Assembly: GCF_025024155.1 (NCBI RefSeq) | Contig: NW_026251711.1 | Coordinates: forward strand, 62,001-126,000 | Direction: 5' to 3' | Source of the DNA: Gamsiella multidivaricata | Taxonomy: Eukaryota; Mortierellomycota; Mortierellomycetes; Mortierellales; Mortierellaceae | Length of the DNA stretch: 64,000 bases | Part shown: piece after piece, positions 1-11,539 of the stretch | How positions within the stretch are numbered: the first letter of the stretch is position 1 | How the letters are laid out: each line of letters begins with the position of its first letter | Program-made: the position numbers and the translations under genes | The notes under the pieces: model-generated | Told to the model about the DNA's origin: nothing | Seen by the model: only the letters and a program-made list of their open reading frames with translations | Databases searched by the model: none

Positions 1-3000
1 GTACCGTGCCTGGTGTAGTCGCCGCACTGGAGGACCGCTCTTGTGGACCAGGCAAAGATGTCTTCCCAATTTTGGCTGTACCAGTCATGGGTGGAGGTGG
101 TGGAGGTGGTGGAGGTGGTGGAGGTGGAGGCGGAGCACCGGATCCAGGTGCAACCCTAAGTACCGGCATTGGTGGCGGTGGAGATGGAGGTGGGGGCGGT
201 GGTGCAAGAGAACCAGCATATGATGTTGCTCGGAGTGGGGGTGGGGGCGGTGGTGGAGGAGGAGAGGCCTTAGCACCAGCGCTGGCAGAGATCATCATGT
301 TTGGCATGGATTTTACCCCATGCAACTTCGGAGCCGCCACGGGCGTCAACACTTGGGGCGGTGCAGACAACGGTTGCTGATAGTTGCTGTGGTGCTGTTG
401 CTGCCAGCTCGGCTTCTTGCGTCCGTAGACCGTGTTGAGCATATTACCGACCTTCAAAACGCCCAAGAACAGGGTCTTTAGGTGCTCGTTCATCCGAAGC
501 GCATCACATCCCTCCATAAGTTCCTGAACCTGTGCTGCTGCCGAGTCCATATCCGAGTCGAAACGGAGCATGTAGATCGCTGCAAAGACATAGTCGTCGA
601 TCATAAGTGGATCTTCGTCTACGAACGATTCGCCAGTGCCACCAGCAGCCAAGGCTGATAGTACGGACGATCTGCCCAACCTCTTCAAGTTAACGGACGA
701 AAATCCTCCTCTTAACATGGCAGGAGATGCTTTTGCCCACTGTAATGATGATGATGGCGAGGAAGACTCGCCTGCAGTAGCCTGTCCGGGCAGGGGTGCC
801 AAGATGGGCCTGCTCATCGCATGCATAAATCGCTCCGATAGACCCAATTTCTGAACCGCCTCAGTTTCATTCGCCAAAAACTCTGCTCGATTTTGACGCT
901 TGTAAACCTCCAAGATCGATCGCTCCTTCTCTGTCGGCAACAGCGGCTCCAACGTCAACAAGTCGTCTAGGCTCAAATACTGGTGGTATACAGCTGGCGT
1001 CGAAGATCGGGAGCTAAAAAAGGACCGAGACGAATTGCTTGTGTCTGCAGTCGAGGGCGTTGGCGAACATGGCCCAGAGGTGAACAATGGGTGTGATGCA
1101 AATGCTGCAGGAGGTGGAGATGATAACAAGAATGTTGAAAATGCAGAATTGGAGTTCTTCAAGGAGCCGGAACGGGACAGCAAACCACTCGCGGCTGACG
1201 GGTTGGAGGCACTCGAGAAAATGGGTGCTCCAGACCGCATGGCACTTGAGCTGCGACGACCGCCTGAGAGGACTGGTGTTGAACTGGTGACACCGCTGCT
1301 TAGATGAGACGATGGTGCAAGTCCAGAAAACCCTGATGTGGATGGTTCAGACGCGAAGATGCTGTTCCTCGGCGGCGAGGGCGTTAGTGCAGTGGTGGGT
1401 GTGACATCGAGCGACAGTAGCATGGATCGCAGTACGTCAAAGGATTCATAATGTTTCATGAGACGCGATAGTCCGATAGAGACATTGGTTGCTCTTCGAA
1501 CGTCTAACAATGCCACATCCTTGGGCTTTGACCTAGTTGAGTGAAAAGAGCAAAGGTTGATATCCGGTTGCGATGCGATTAACTGGAGTGGAGATCGATA
1601 GAGATTTGCATAAACATACTTTGCTTGCAAGCTCGCTTCCTTGGCCTTGAGACGTTTTTGCTCCTCGGCAGGGTCGATACAGAACATTTCTAAAATGTAC
1701 AAGTCGTCGTTGTTGTTAGCTCCTAATCAAAAAGATATCATATTTCTTTCCTCAGACGTGTACTCCGGAATTCATACCTTCAAATTTCTGGACATCCATC
1801 TCGATGGTCAGAGTTTTTGCCACTGGTCCGGTCCCGCCGTCCTTAGGTGAGACTAGAAACGTATTCGGGCCTGAAAGCACTCCTTCCTTGGGACCTGGCT
1901 CGCCATGGGGTAGACCCTCTGGCTGGCCCATCTTATCTCCTTGAACGCACTCCATGAAAGCGGCTTCAGCATACGAAACAGCCGATCGAAGATTTGTCGA
2001 ACAACCATCAAAGGACATTCGAGTGGCGGTTTGGTCCCCTGCTTCGACATGCACATAGTTTGCATTGCTAAAGATCGCTTCGGTATTCGTTGAAGCAAAT
2101 GAGCTGCCTGTTGAAGTACATTTCGGAGAAAGCGTATCATTCGGTGTTTCCGGTGTGGCGGACAATGAAGATTTCCGACTTGCTGAGCCCATTGATCCAT
2201 GACCTATTTCTCTGCCATTACTCAAACTGTTGCGCTGGCGCTGATGGTGCTGCAGATGGTCACGACGATGGCGGTGGTGGTGATGGTGATGATGATAGTA
2301 ATGATGGTCTGCATCGAACACTGTGTGCGAAATGTCTCCGTGCGAAAGAGCGTCCCAGCGCAAGACGTGCCTTGCCATGACGCTTCTACTCGGAGTCACT
2401 GGCGTTGGAGGCGGGGGGGTCCCTGCGTGCTGGGATGATTCCGAAGTAACTTGAGTCGATATTTGCAAAGACGTACGTGCACTGCGATTGAATTTGGTTG
2501 GGGGTGGTGGTGGTGGTGGGGGTGGTGGAGGCGGTGGCGGAGCGCCCTTATTTGTCGTTGGCGACTGCAGAGATGTTGGTGCCGCTGCGGTAAAAGATGG
2601 AGGTGTTGACTTTAAAAATCCCCGACTCAAACCACTTTCTGCAACTGATGATCCAGATTGCGACAGTGGATGAACTTGGAGCAATGGTGGGGATAGCGCC
2701 GGCGGCGACAACAGCTTTCCGGTGCTCGCGGCCGATCCTGCCCTCCTGTCTTTCGGACTTAGTTCTGGCGATAGCGCTGGCGTAGACGTCCCCTGGTTGC
2801 TACTACCAAAAACAGTTAACTGTCGCGAAGATGTACTCGCTGTCGAAAATGCTTCCGCAAACGCATCCCTTGCTGTCGGCGTTACTCTGAGCTGACTCTC
2901 CAATGATCCAAGTGTGGCAGAGGGCGGCGGTGTCATTAGCAACTCAGTTTCTTCTGAGAGATCCATCGATGTGCCATTTGGTTGGGTAAAGGAAATGATA

Positions 3001-4400
3001 GTTGCCAGGGCCGGACGGATTCTTTCTGGCGATCCCCTGCCAACGACTGAAGATAACGACTTACGGTACTTTGCCTTCGCCACCCTTTCTATGTACGCCT
3101 CAGTCAGTACGGTGTCTATGCTGGCCTCATCAGATCCGCGTTCCAATTCAGATGATTCTCCAGCCTGAAATCCTCTGTGTTGAGAGGTTGCCTTTTCTTC
3201 GAATGAACCCCAAGGCGGCGACAAGAGCTGGGGTAATACTGTCGTGGCCTCTATGGAATCCCCTTTTGATGATAGTCTGTTCTGAGATCGACCGTCCAAG
3301 TTGCTCTGAATACTGTTCGCTGTTTTTGATGGCGAGGAAGCACAGGGCGAGTCATAGTACGAGGAGCCACTCCTGTTCCTGTGGTTCTCATTCAATACTT
3401 GAAGTGACGTCGTAGACGTGCCAAGGGGCTTCAATGTAGAGTCCTGCACGTCCGTAGAAGATACTACAGCATCCTCCTCGTCGCTCACATAATTACTGGC
3501 CCACTGCTGCTTCTTTCTGCTTCGCCGCCTTTTTGGTTTTGGTATCGAGAGCATTGAAGAAGGAACTGGAACTGCTGAAGAGTGGTTGTCAGAGGTAGGC
3601 GGTGATACCAGTAGCTCGACTTTGCATGTCATGACCAAGTTTTCGTGAGATATCCTGGGGTTGCTCTCCAATGTGCCGATACTCCTTCCAGATGTGGTAC
3701 GTTGACGCCGGCGTGGCGAAGACGAGCGAGAGTCTATAACGGAAGGGGAGCGAGATAAGGACGGGGTGGGGTGCTGAGAGTGTGGTGTTGAGCCCAGGGG
3801 CGAAATGGTATTGAATGGCTGTGGGGAGAATGGCCTCGGAGTCTCCTGGTGTTGCTGTTGGCGGTGCCAAAACGGCTTCTTGAAGATTTTGAACACTCTT
3901 CCTCGACGAATGGGTGCTGTGCTCGCTGAGGAAGATAGTGGGCCCGAGGAGGAGTGTGAGACGGTCGAAAGGCAGTCGGTGTCGCTATCGTATGTTGGGA
4001 GGATTGAGTGGCGATGGTTGTGTCTGCTGCGGATAGATCTCGACAAGGAGGAGGCTGGGGGGGAAGGGATGCGAGAAGAAATGGAGGATTGTCCCCGGAC
4101 TGAGATAGGATCTGTATGGCTGTTGGTATGAGGATGTCTGTAATTAATAGGTCTCCTCGTCCTCCGACCTGAGGCTGACGTGGAAGTGGGAGTGGAAGTG
4201 GAAGTTGGGGTGGAGGTGGAGGCAGAGGCAGAGGTAAAGGTAGAGGTTGGAATCAAAGAAGCGGCTGAGGATGATGTGGCAGTCTTTCTTGCTCTGGTAA
4301 ATCGTGGGCGGGTTGTGTGTGCAGGCGTTTTGCGCGCAGTGTTCACTGAGGGCAATTGGTGTGAAGAGATGCCTGGAGTCTTCCTCGCGCGGATAGACAT
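1..4400 (-). CDS. Formin (FH1/FH2 actin-nucleating protein), 3' end cut by the window edge
   Basis: Spliced CDS complement(<1..1532, 1620..1689, 1778..4400); both junctions keep frame and use GTATG donors (introns 88 and 87 bp). Formins nucleate and elongate unbranched actin at the polarised cortex. After a Ser/Thr-rich, low-complexity N-terminus (about 600 residues) comes a poly-proline FH1 tract (14 Pro, near 2500-2545). FH2 marks follow: RWDALSHGDISHTVFD (FH2 entry), EMFCIDPAEEQKR, KPKDVALLDVRRATNVSIGL, QYLSLDDLLTLEPLLPTEKE, and LKTLFLGVLKVGNMLN. The FH2 is unusually interrupted: a His-rich stretch, a roughly 150-residue Ser-rich insert (about 960-1450), and after the VGNMLN motif three more poly-Pro tracts (about 80-270). 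I see no N-terminal GBD/FH3 region of classical fungal formins, so this may be a divergent formin class or an upstream exon may be missed. The start at 4400 is the first ATG of the frame. Confidence 0.85.
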
Positions 4401-5552
4401 GGGTCTTTTTGTTTGACCATGTTACATATGTAATATGCATAGACAAGCACATTATGACGATATGGGGGGGAAGGATGAACAAAGGCGGGCTTTAGTTAGA
4501 TGCTGCAATGATGTTCTCAATAGGAGGGAAACAAACAAAGCTGCATGCTGAACAGCATGGCAAAAAAAAAATGTAGAGCGTCTCCTTATCGCGTTTTCTC
4601 ATACTCCTTGTTCATTGTACATCACATGGTTGGTGTGTCTGTCGCTCTTTACTTACAGGTACAGACGTTCTTTTTGGCAGCCGATGCCGTTACTGTTGGT
4701 GCTATTGGTGTCGGGACTACCAGTGTTGGTGCTGGCACTGGTGTTATTTGTGGTGCTGTTGGTGCCAGGTCTGGATGTGTCCTCGTGACCATCGCTGGTC
4801 ATTAGCTGGTCTTCCTCTGGCGTTCAAGCTGGCGATGGAATGTGTCTTGAGCAATAAGCGATCGGCAGGCACTGTTGCTGACTGTATTGTTTGTTTAGTG
4901 CCTGTTCTGTTCCTGTTGTTGGGAGCTTAAGTGTGCTTAAGTGTGCTTAAGAGTATTTATGACGATGATTACACCGATAATGACAATAACAGGCCCTGGT
5001 AAATCGAATGCGATGCGATGCGAAACGTTTATCTACAGCCAGTCGGTACATATAAAACAAAATAGGGGCTTCTTTGTGAGCACAAAAAAAAAAGAAATTT
5101 GGCGGGCGAACAGTGAGGTCAACTTGACGTAGGAAAGTACGGAGGAGAGAAGGTTCATCCGCATCGCACACCAGCAGCAACGCAGTTACTCATTCACTCA
5201 CAGTTCGAATCGTCTTTTCTTTTCTTTTCTTTTTTTTTTCTTTTTTTTTTTCTTAGTGATATTCTTAGTGATAGTGAATGCGGGCAGGTTGGTCGGACAC
5301 AGGAAGTGCAGAGAGTGGGGTGGGTAGAGAATGTGGTACGAATGTGCGTGGTCGGAGTGGCAAGGGTTGTACGTGTACCGTGTACCGGTGCGTGTGTGTT
5401 ACAGGTTGAGGGGGCGGTGTACTAGTGGTTCGTGCGCTGCCCGTGTTGTTGATGATTGGTTGATGATTGTTGGTGGTGGGCGTTGTAGCACAGCCTTCAT
5501 AGCAAGGGGAGTGGACTCCAAACAAAAGCAACTGCTTTGGGTGGTGGTTTAG

Positions 5553-5620
5553 CGATGGATGATGATGATGATGATGATGGTGATGGTGATGATGGTGATG
5601 ATGATGGTGGTGGTGATGAC
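5553..5620. repeat. GAT/GGT trinucleotide microsatellite
   Basis: The plus strand shows consecutive gat and ggt trinucleotides. On the minus strand this gives runs of His, Ser or Ile codons, which explains several long but spurious ORFs here. Confidence 0.85.
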
Positions 5621-6048
5621 AATGAAGAAATAGAAAGGCGGGAATGGAGCGCTGGCTGATGAGATGGAATTTCCTCTGATGAAAGCGATGGGGCGTATGA
5701 AAAGCGAGAAGGGAGAAACAGATGCGAAAGGGAGAAACAGGGAGGATGCCCATGCGAACCGAACATACCGGTGCGTGGCACCGTGTCTTGGAATCCATAT
5801 CTCCTCTGCTGTGTAAAGCGGTATGTTTCGCGCACATGTCTTTCGATGTCTTCTTGCTGGCCATACCAATGATGCCAGAGCATGGTACATGTACGCTGCT
5901 GCTCGCTCCTCTTCTCTCTTTTCCCGCTTCCTTAAAGAAACAAAAGGTGAGCCCTTGACAAACAAACTAAATGAAATGAAAATTAAAAACTAAATAAAGG
6001 AATCCCAAGGACGGAGGTGCCCGCATGTGCGTCTTCCAGAGAAACGGG

Positions 6049-6166
6049 ATCATGCCATATCATGCCATATCATGCTATACCTACCATATCATGCCATATC
6101 ATGCTATACCTGCCATATCATGCCATACCATACCATGCCATACCATACACCATAACATGCCATGTC
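6049..6166. repeat. Short tandem array of CATATCATGC-like units
   Basis: About 118 bp built from near-repeats of atcatgccat, with a higher-order unit of about 42 bp (catgccatatcatgctatac repeated). CATG-rich short repeats recur near 22029-22068. Probably a minisatellite. Confidence 0.8.
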
Positions 6167-7420
6167 AGGCCCCCCTCGTTCTCTTGTTTAAACACCGCAG
6201 CCACTCCACTAAACAGTGGCTCAACTGCCTTTGCCATCCTCAGATATGAACAATCCCTTCTGTTACCTCGATCTCAATCTCGCATCTGATCTCCCCACGC
6301 TGCAAAGGCTAACGGCCGACCTACGTAGTCTTGCTTTATTACTCCACCCATGTGGATTAAACTCTGTCGAATAAAATCCCTCATTCCAATTCATTCCAGT
6401 GCAAGAGAATGCGCTCCGGGCTGCTGCTCTGAGAGTATTAAACTGTATATTTACGATATTTTCGGGTGAATGCTTGTCAACAATAATCAGTCGCTAATTG
6501 AAAAGAAATAAATACGAAAGCTCTGGAGGAAACCGTTCTCTGACATCGAGCCGGAGGAGACTTTCAGGATGAGAGCATTTCCAGGCACTGAACGATTTAT
6601 ATATCGCATTGAATGCTGCCATTAAATCGATGCCACTTCAAGTGGGACATGAACTGTCCATATACATTCATGCATGCCGCCGTACCCTTCTCTGAATTAA
6701 AGCTGAGGCTGGATAAGGGGATATCAGGAGCACGCGGCAACGGACCTGTGAACTATGATGTGGAGTCCAGAGCTAATCCATTCAGTATGGTCACTGTAAT
6801 ACGAGCAGATCAAGAAGACCCTTCGCTATGCGGTCGTTCAGGATATGGTTCAGTTCGAGTCGAACTGTGTGTGTGTGGAAGTATGGAAGTAAAAAGGCTT
6901 CTTTTTAAACAATAATGAGTATGCTATTTATTATGTAGCATCAAGCACGTCTTGGCGCCTATTGTCGGCGGTGTTGTACCCTCCGAAGCTGACAGCGTCC
7001 ATTACTGGGTCAATATCATCAAGGCAGCCCTGCCTCTCGGTACGCCGCTGTGCCTGCATCTGCAGGGGGTTTTTTATTCTTGTTATTTGTTTTGTTTTTA
7101 GCCTCCATGTGCTTGACTTGGTCTGTGATACTGTATGGAGGAGAAATCGGATCATCTGCAACCGCCTGTTGAGAGTAGATGGTCAGAAAGTGGGAAATTC
7201 TGAGACGAAGCGGCAAGGATGCCCATGGATAGAAGCTGCAAAATTATCACGGGCATCTTTCTACAGCTGGAGCATTTCGGAGCGAATAGTCCACCTACTC
7301 TCAACATACAAGGATACAAGGTATGCATGTAGGCTAAGATCTGAGCATGCACAGATCCAAGAGAAAGATGCTTACATTCTCCTGTCATCAACTATATAAT
7401 GAACGCCACCAGAATCAGCG

Positions 7421-7452
<32 letters not shown>

Positions 7453-7635
7453 GGACGTTGTTCCTTCGAATGCAGCGCTCGCGAATGAAGTGAATGTTGG
7501 GCTTTATTCTGATGGTAGACGGACAGATGTCATCGCATCGTTAAATGTGGAGGGCGGGTATGTCCGAGTATCAATCAATCAATCAATAAACGGATCGATT
7601 GAGGACGCGGATGATCTCCCGTCATTTTGTGTGAC

Positions 7636-7896
7636 CTAGTGCCAGCACCTGTACTGGCCGTGAAGAGTAGTAGCACAGACCTGCAAGAATACATTATACT
7701 TGGACAGAGAGTCAAGGCCGCAAGAGCCGCCATCCCAGTTAGCCCCGGCGTAGTTGCAGGAACCCTGGGTCTTGGTGCTGTCGTTGCTGCAGGTGCACCA
7801 GGCAGGGATCGTGACAGCATCAGCACTCTGACTGATAAGGCCAAGCACTACCAAGGCGACGAGGAAGAGGAGAGCAGACTTGTTGACGATTGACAT
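7636..7896 (-). CDS. Small secreted cysteine-rich protein (86 aa)
   Basis: Single-exon ORF. The N-terminus is a textbook signal peptide: short charged start, hydrophobic core ALLFLVALVVLGLI, and a likely cleavage site after SQSADA. The mature part is about 59 residues with six cysteines (CTC, QGSC, GGSC, QVC, YRC), enough for three disulfides, and is rich in Gly, Asn and Trp. A TATA box lies about 200 bp upstream on the same strand, supporting expression. I do not recognise the family. Small secreted Cys-rich proteins in fungi can be effectors, antimicrobials or wall proteins, but nothing here chooses between these. The upstream UTR (7897-8070) is purine/A-rich and may contain an intron. Confidence 0.75.
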   Translation of the reverse strand: MSIVNKSALLFLVALVVLGLISQSADAVTIPAWCTCSNDSTKTQGSCNYAGANWDGGSCGLDSLSKYNVFLQVCATTLHGQYRCWH

Positions 7897-8094
7897 TTTG
7901 AGCCGTATGATCTAGGGGAGACAGGGAGGCAAAAAAAGATCAGGAAAAAAAAAAAAGTGATCTGGCTCGCGTAGTGCGAGATTCCGTTTGTTTTTCTTCG
8001 TATGTTTGATGTGCGAGAGACCTACACTTGCTGGTTTGAGGAATGTGAGGAGTGAGGAGTGAGGAAGCAATAGTTAAGTCCCGATGAGCTGTCC

Positions 8095-8103
8095 TTTATA
8101 TAG
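8095..8103 (-). promoter_or_regulatory. TATA box of the small secreted protein gene
   Basis: On the minus strand the sequence reads CTATATAAA, about 200 bp upstream of the start codon at 7896. Position and sequence fit a core promoter; the transcription start would be near 8065-8070. Confidence 0.55.
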
Positions 8104-8149
8104 TATGGATGGGCATAGACACACACAACAGGTTCTAGAGGCCACCAGT

Positions 8150-8243
8150 AGAAAAAAAAAAAAAAAAAAAAATAAAGAAATAAAGAACTCTTGCGGTCAT
8201 GTTCGCGGTGCCTCAAATCCCAGTAAAAAAAAAAAAAAAAAAG
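8150..8243. repeat. Two long A runs
   Basis: Runs of about 20 and 18 adenines (near 8153-8172 and 8225-8243) lie about 55 bp apart. No target-site duplication or element body is evident beside them. Confidence 0.7.
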
Positions 8244-8963
8244 TTGGCACCACTCATTTGTTCAACAGGCCCATCATAGGTGCATGTGAGAGACGGGGCG
8301 CTGCAATGTATTCCCAGGCAAAGAGAAGAGGCGCGCCCTGAGCCCATGGCCGCGCAGCAGCCAGTGACATGCATAGCAGCGGACAATTCTGATCGAGGGG
8401 GAAGGCGTCAAAGGTTCCCGTAAGGTGCTACAAAGGAAATAGCCTTCCAAATCATGACTGAAGGGACGTTGCACCTCCGATGAGCACCTCAAGTCGCCAC
8501 TTACTCGCCCAGTACGGCGAAAAAAGAAAACTTAGGGAGCTGCAAGTGGTCGCCAGTGTGGATGCCAAAAAACGGAGTGAGGAACCAGAACGGGCGCGTT
8601 GGCAATGGTTATTCTGGTGCTGTAAATGGCGATCCTGTGTAACCATGGCGGCTGTGTACTTGCGTGCACTTCTGTTTGTCCTCGTCTGCTGCATCCTATT
8701 GGACAAAGAAAGTCGCTGCTGCCCAAGGTTTGGGACTCATCCAATCAAAAACGCCCCTTCAGACTTGGTCAAACAGCTGTTTCAAGAGGCCCAAGCCCGA
8801 GGCTGTCATCCTCCAGCCTCTGCCGTACAGTACCCTCCCAAAGATTATGAGACTAAGGATTAGAATACGACTGAAATGAGCTCAAAGACTAATTCAGTAA
8901 GCCATTGTAAAACCTCTTCGTCATTATCTTTCTTTCACTCCAGCACTCCAGCACTCCACCACC

Positions 8964-9745
8964 ATGCCCAAACACCATTCTGTCAAACTCAAGGGTCGTA
9001 TCATTGGAGCCCACGAGGCTGGTATGACCCCATCCAACATTGCCAAAAAAAAAAACACAATCTCAGCATCAAGTCAGTCCTTTCGATCGTGCAAAAGTGG
9101 GATAAAGATGGCACCGTTGTTCCCAAGAAGCAACCTGGAAGACCACCAATTCTCGGAGAACTGGATGTCGAGCAGCCTGTCAACAAGGTCAAGAGCGACA
9201 ACCGTATGGCTCTTCAAGAGATAGTTGCAGAGTCGCCTAAGCCTGTTTCCAAGAATACACTACGCAGAGTTCTCCATAACAGCAGGATCTTTTGTCGCGT
9301 TGTCGTCAAGAAACCTCGTTTAGAGCCAAGGCATGTTGAGTCCCGATTAGCATTCGCGCGAGACAAAGAAAAGTGGACGTGGATTGACTGGGAAAGGGTC
9401 ATTTGGTCTGATGAGTCCTGCTTCGAAATAGGCAAAGACTTCAGGACGATCCGCATCTGGCGTACTAAAGAAGAGAAGTATCATCCAGAGAACATCCAAC
9501 CTCGTCTTCGAAGTGGAAGAACGAAAATTATGGTATGGGGAGCAATCGCGGGAGAGAAAAAATCAGATCTTGTCATTATCGACGGCAACAACAATAAAGG
9601 ACCGGGATTCATTAACACGGTGTATGAGAAGGAATTAAAGAGGTTCATGTCGCAAGTGAAGAACGCCCTTTTCATGGAAGATAACGCGCCAGTTCATACA
9701 AGTAAGCACGCGAACAGTTGGCGGTTGAGGAACGGGGTATTTTGG
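8964..9745 (+). pseudogene. Truncated Tc1/mariner-type transposase with a frame slip
   Basis: An HTH-type start (MPKHHSVKLKGRIIGAHEAG...) is followed by an 11-A run (9045-9055), where the reading frame changes; the second frame carries SIVQKWDKDGTV and PKKQPGRPP, then the DDE core. First catalytic motif VIWSDESCFE and second LFMEDNAPVHTS are intact. After RLRNGVF (about 9740) similarity stops and the third acidic residue (usual DLNPIE/D motif) is absent, so the enzyme cannot be complete. A TATA-type promoter for the next gene begins only about 60 bp later. The A-run slip could be mutation or a sequencing error; the 3' truncation is independent of it. No terminal inverted repeats were found. 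Confidence 0.8.
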
Positions 9746-9807
9746 CCACTTCCATTTCTATTCATGAGACTATTAAGCTATCTAATACTCCAAGCTCCAG
9801 ATCAGGG

Positions 9808-9816
9808 CTATAAAAA
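9808..9816 (+). promoter_or_regulatory. TATA box ahead of the decayed gene at 9934
   Basis: The sequence ctataaaaa lies about 120 bp upstream of the ATG at 9934, followed by a pyrimidine-rich stretch rich in CTC and CAC, the usual fungal core-promoter layout. Confidence 0.5.
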
Positions 9817-9933
9817 CCCCTACCGGGAGCATAATAAACAAGAACGCTCTTTTGTCTCCTTGACTCACACTCAGGTACATAAAACATCACATTTTCCCAC
9901 TCTTTGTCACCATCCCCCATCTCATACTACAAC

Positions 9934-11539
9934 ATGGACCGCCTACCTGCACACTTCCGACAAGAGCCTTCTCGTTGGAAGGATATCAGCAGTTTCATGA
10001 GTAAACGTCCGAATAATGATGCCAATACCCACTACAAAGCCTTTGGAGGCTTTTTGCATCTGATCCACGATACATCAGAGGCTGGATACTATGAGAAGAC
10101 AATCGCTCTTGAGCTCCTCAACACGATTACGGTATGTTGCTTATATTGTTGGTCTTAATGATTCGTCTTTACAATGATTCATCTTTACAATGATTAATCA
10201 GTCAATGATTACTACAGCTGCCAGACTTCCAAGTTCGATCTCGTTTGATGAGACAGGAGGCTGCCGTACGAGCTGCTGAGCATGCGATGGTAGAGTGTAA
10301 TTTGCAATAATATAATATTTGCTTTGTCCAAAATCTGAATTCGTGTATTCTTTTTTATTTTTTGTACACAAGGAAAAAGTGCGAGAGGACCCCTTTGCGA
10401 GCGCGCTTCACTCATCATTTACGCTGAAGATGAGCTGGTCAAAGACATCACAAAGCAGCAGCATCCTACCACCAACCAGCGAGAGAAGGAGTTTGTTCGA
10501 AAGTGAACCCGAACTGAGGCGCTGGAAGCTTTGTCATCCTTCTGCGAGCCTTGGGGCTCACTTATGAAGATTATGCATGACATTCTGCGCCATGGCCAAT
10601 CAGACACGCCGATCCCCTCTGGAGACAACCTGTCTTTGACGCGCAAGGCGTTATATACGTACATCTGTGCCAACCTCGAAGACAGGAAAACTGCCCTCCA
10701 GCATGAGCAGGGCCTCCTAGTGGCACTACCAGGAGTAATCAATCTTCGAGCTGCTGACACCAGGGACATGTTCGGCATGCGTTGATTAATGACATCGAAG
10801 AATCAGCACTGCTGCATATTCAGCCGAATCCAGTGTATTTTATTACATGGAAGGCTGTTCTTGATTTCATCTCGGAAGGGTTGTTCAAGTTCGAGACGTA
10901 TGTACTCACAGTGTTCTTTGCTACTAATGTTCTTGCTCGTGCGGTCTTGCAACTGGTATTTTGTTGCATCTTTTCTTTAGTGGCGAGCTCACATCTAACG
11001 CTACGAAAGAGATCAGAACCCTTCAAGAGCAGGAGTTTAGTAGAGCGAGCAAGGGCGTCTGTGGCCGGAAGATGGATCTCCACCTGCATTTCGATAGCCT
11101 AGAGTTAAACAACAGCGAGTTCAAGGCTGTTGGGGTGGATATTGAGGAGAACAAGAAGCAATCACGGAAGAACATTCGAATCAACAAGGCGATTATGGAC
11201 TACTTACAGCGACATGCAAAGTTTGATCTTCAGAATGGTGACTACATGGTTTTCCTGGACGTCTCTGGGTACACTAGTACTATTGTCTATCTCCGCCGAT
11301 ATGAAGACATCTATGTCCCTGGTCTGTTGTCCCGAGTGGCCATCAAGCTGCCATTTATTCGATTACTGCCTGTTGCAGGATGGAAAAATAGCGTGGTAGA
11401 CTACTCTCTGTGCGAGACAGGGCAGCTGAGCAAAGTCGATGCGGAATCCGATGCACAGCTCACAATTGAGTACATGCTGCATGAGGCGCGAGAGTTGGAG
11501 CAAAGCTACAGGCTGGCTAAAAGCCTCTCTATGTTCTGA
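9934..11539 (+). pseudogene. Decayed multi-exon gene with a possible PD-(D/E)XK nuclease-like C-terminal domain
   Basis: Exon 1 is 9934-10131 (66 codons, GTATGT donor) and exon 2 starts at 10218 after a clean CTACAG. Coding continues (DELVKDITKQQHPTTNQREK) but meets an in-frame TGA at 10504-10506. The same frame then reads EALSSFCEPWGSLMKIMHD up to about 10780, where a one-base shift is needed to continue into INDIEESALLHIQPNPVYF (intron about 10900-10979). The last exon, open to 11539, contains CGRKMDLHLHF...LELNNSEFK followed by SRKNIRINKAIMDYL. The D...ExK spacing resembles the PD-(D/E)XK fold, and similar proteins form large families in Mucoromycota; that assignment is inference from memory. 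Two lesions argue for a pseudogene or very recent inactivation. Confidence 0.6.

Larger units (their letters stand above)
4401..7635. other. Intergenic stretch upstream of the formin; simple repeats only
   Basis: I see no supportable gene. ORFs here come from simple-sequence runs and lack family motifs. The stretch holds a T-rich tract (about 5215-5255), a GAT/GGT microsatellite (about 5553-5620), a CATATCATGC-type tandem array (about 6049-6166) and a 28-nt A run (7421-7448). Some of it must be formin promoter and 5' UTR. Confidence 0.6.

Noticed and set aside
5265..5864. 199-codon minus-strand ORF with a long His run
   Set aside because: Arises from the GAT/GGT microsatellite; overlapping frames are equally open and no conserved motif is present.
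6931..7399. Overlapping ORFs of 60-145 codons on both strands
   Set aside because: No motif, no consistent splice structure, and neither strand is clearly coding; I leave the region as intergenic.
7421..7448. A28 run as the tail of a retroposon
   Set aside because: No matching duplication was found upstream for the sequence following the run (gaggggacgttg), so an insertion cannot be supported.
8480..8863. 127-codon plus-strand ORF upstream of the Tc1 fragment
   Set aside because: Contains a hydrophobic stretch but no start context, family resemblance or intron logic; overlapping ORFs in other frames are similar.
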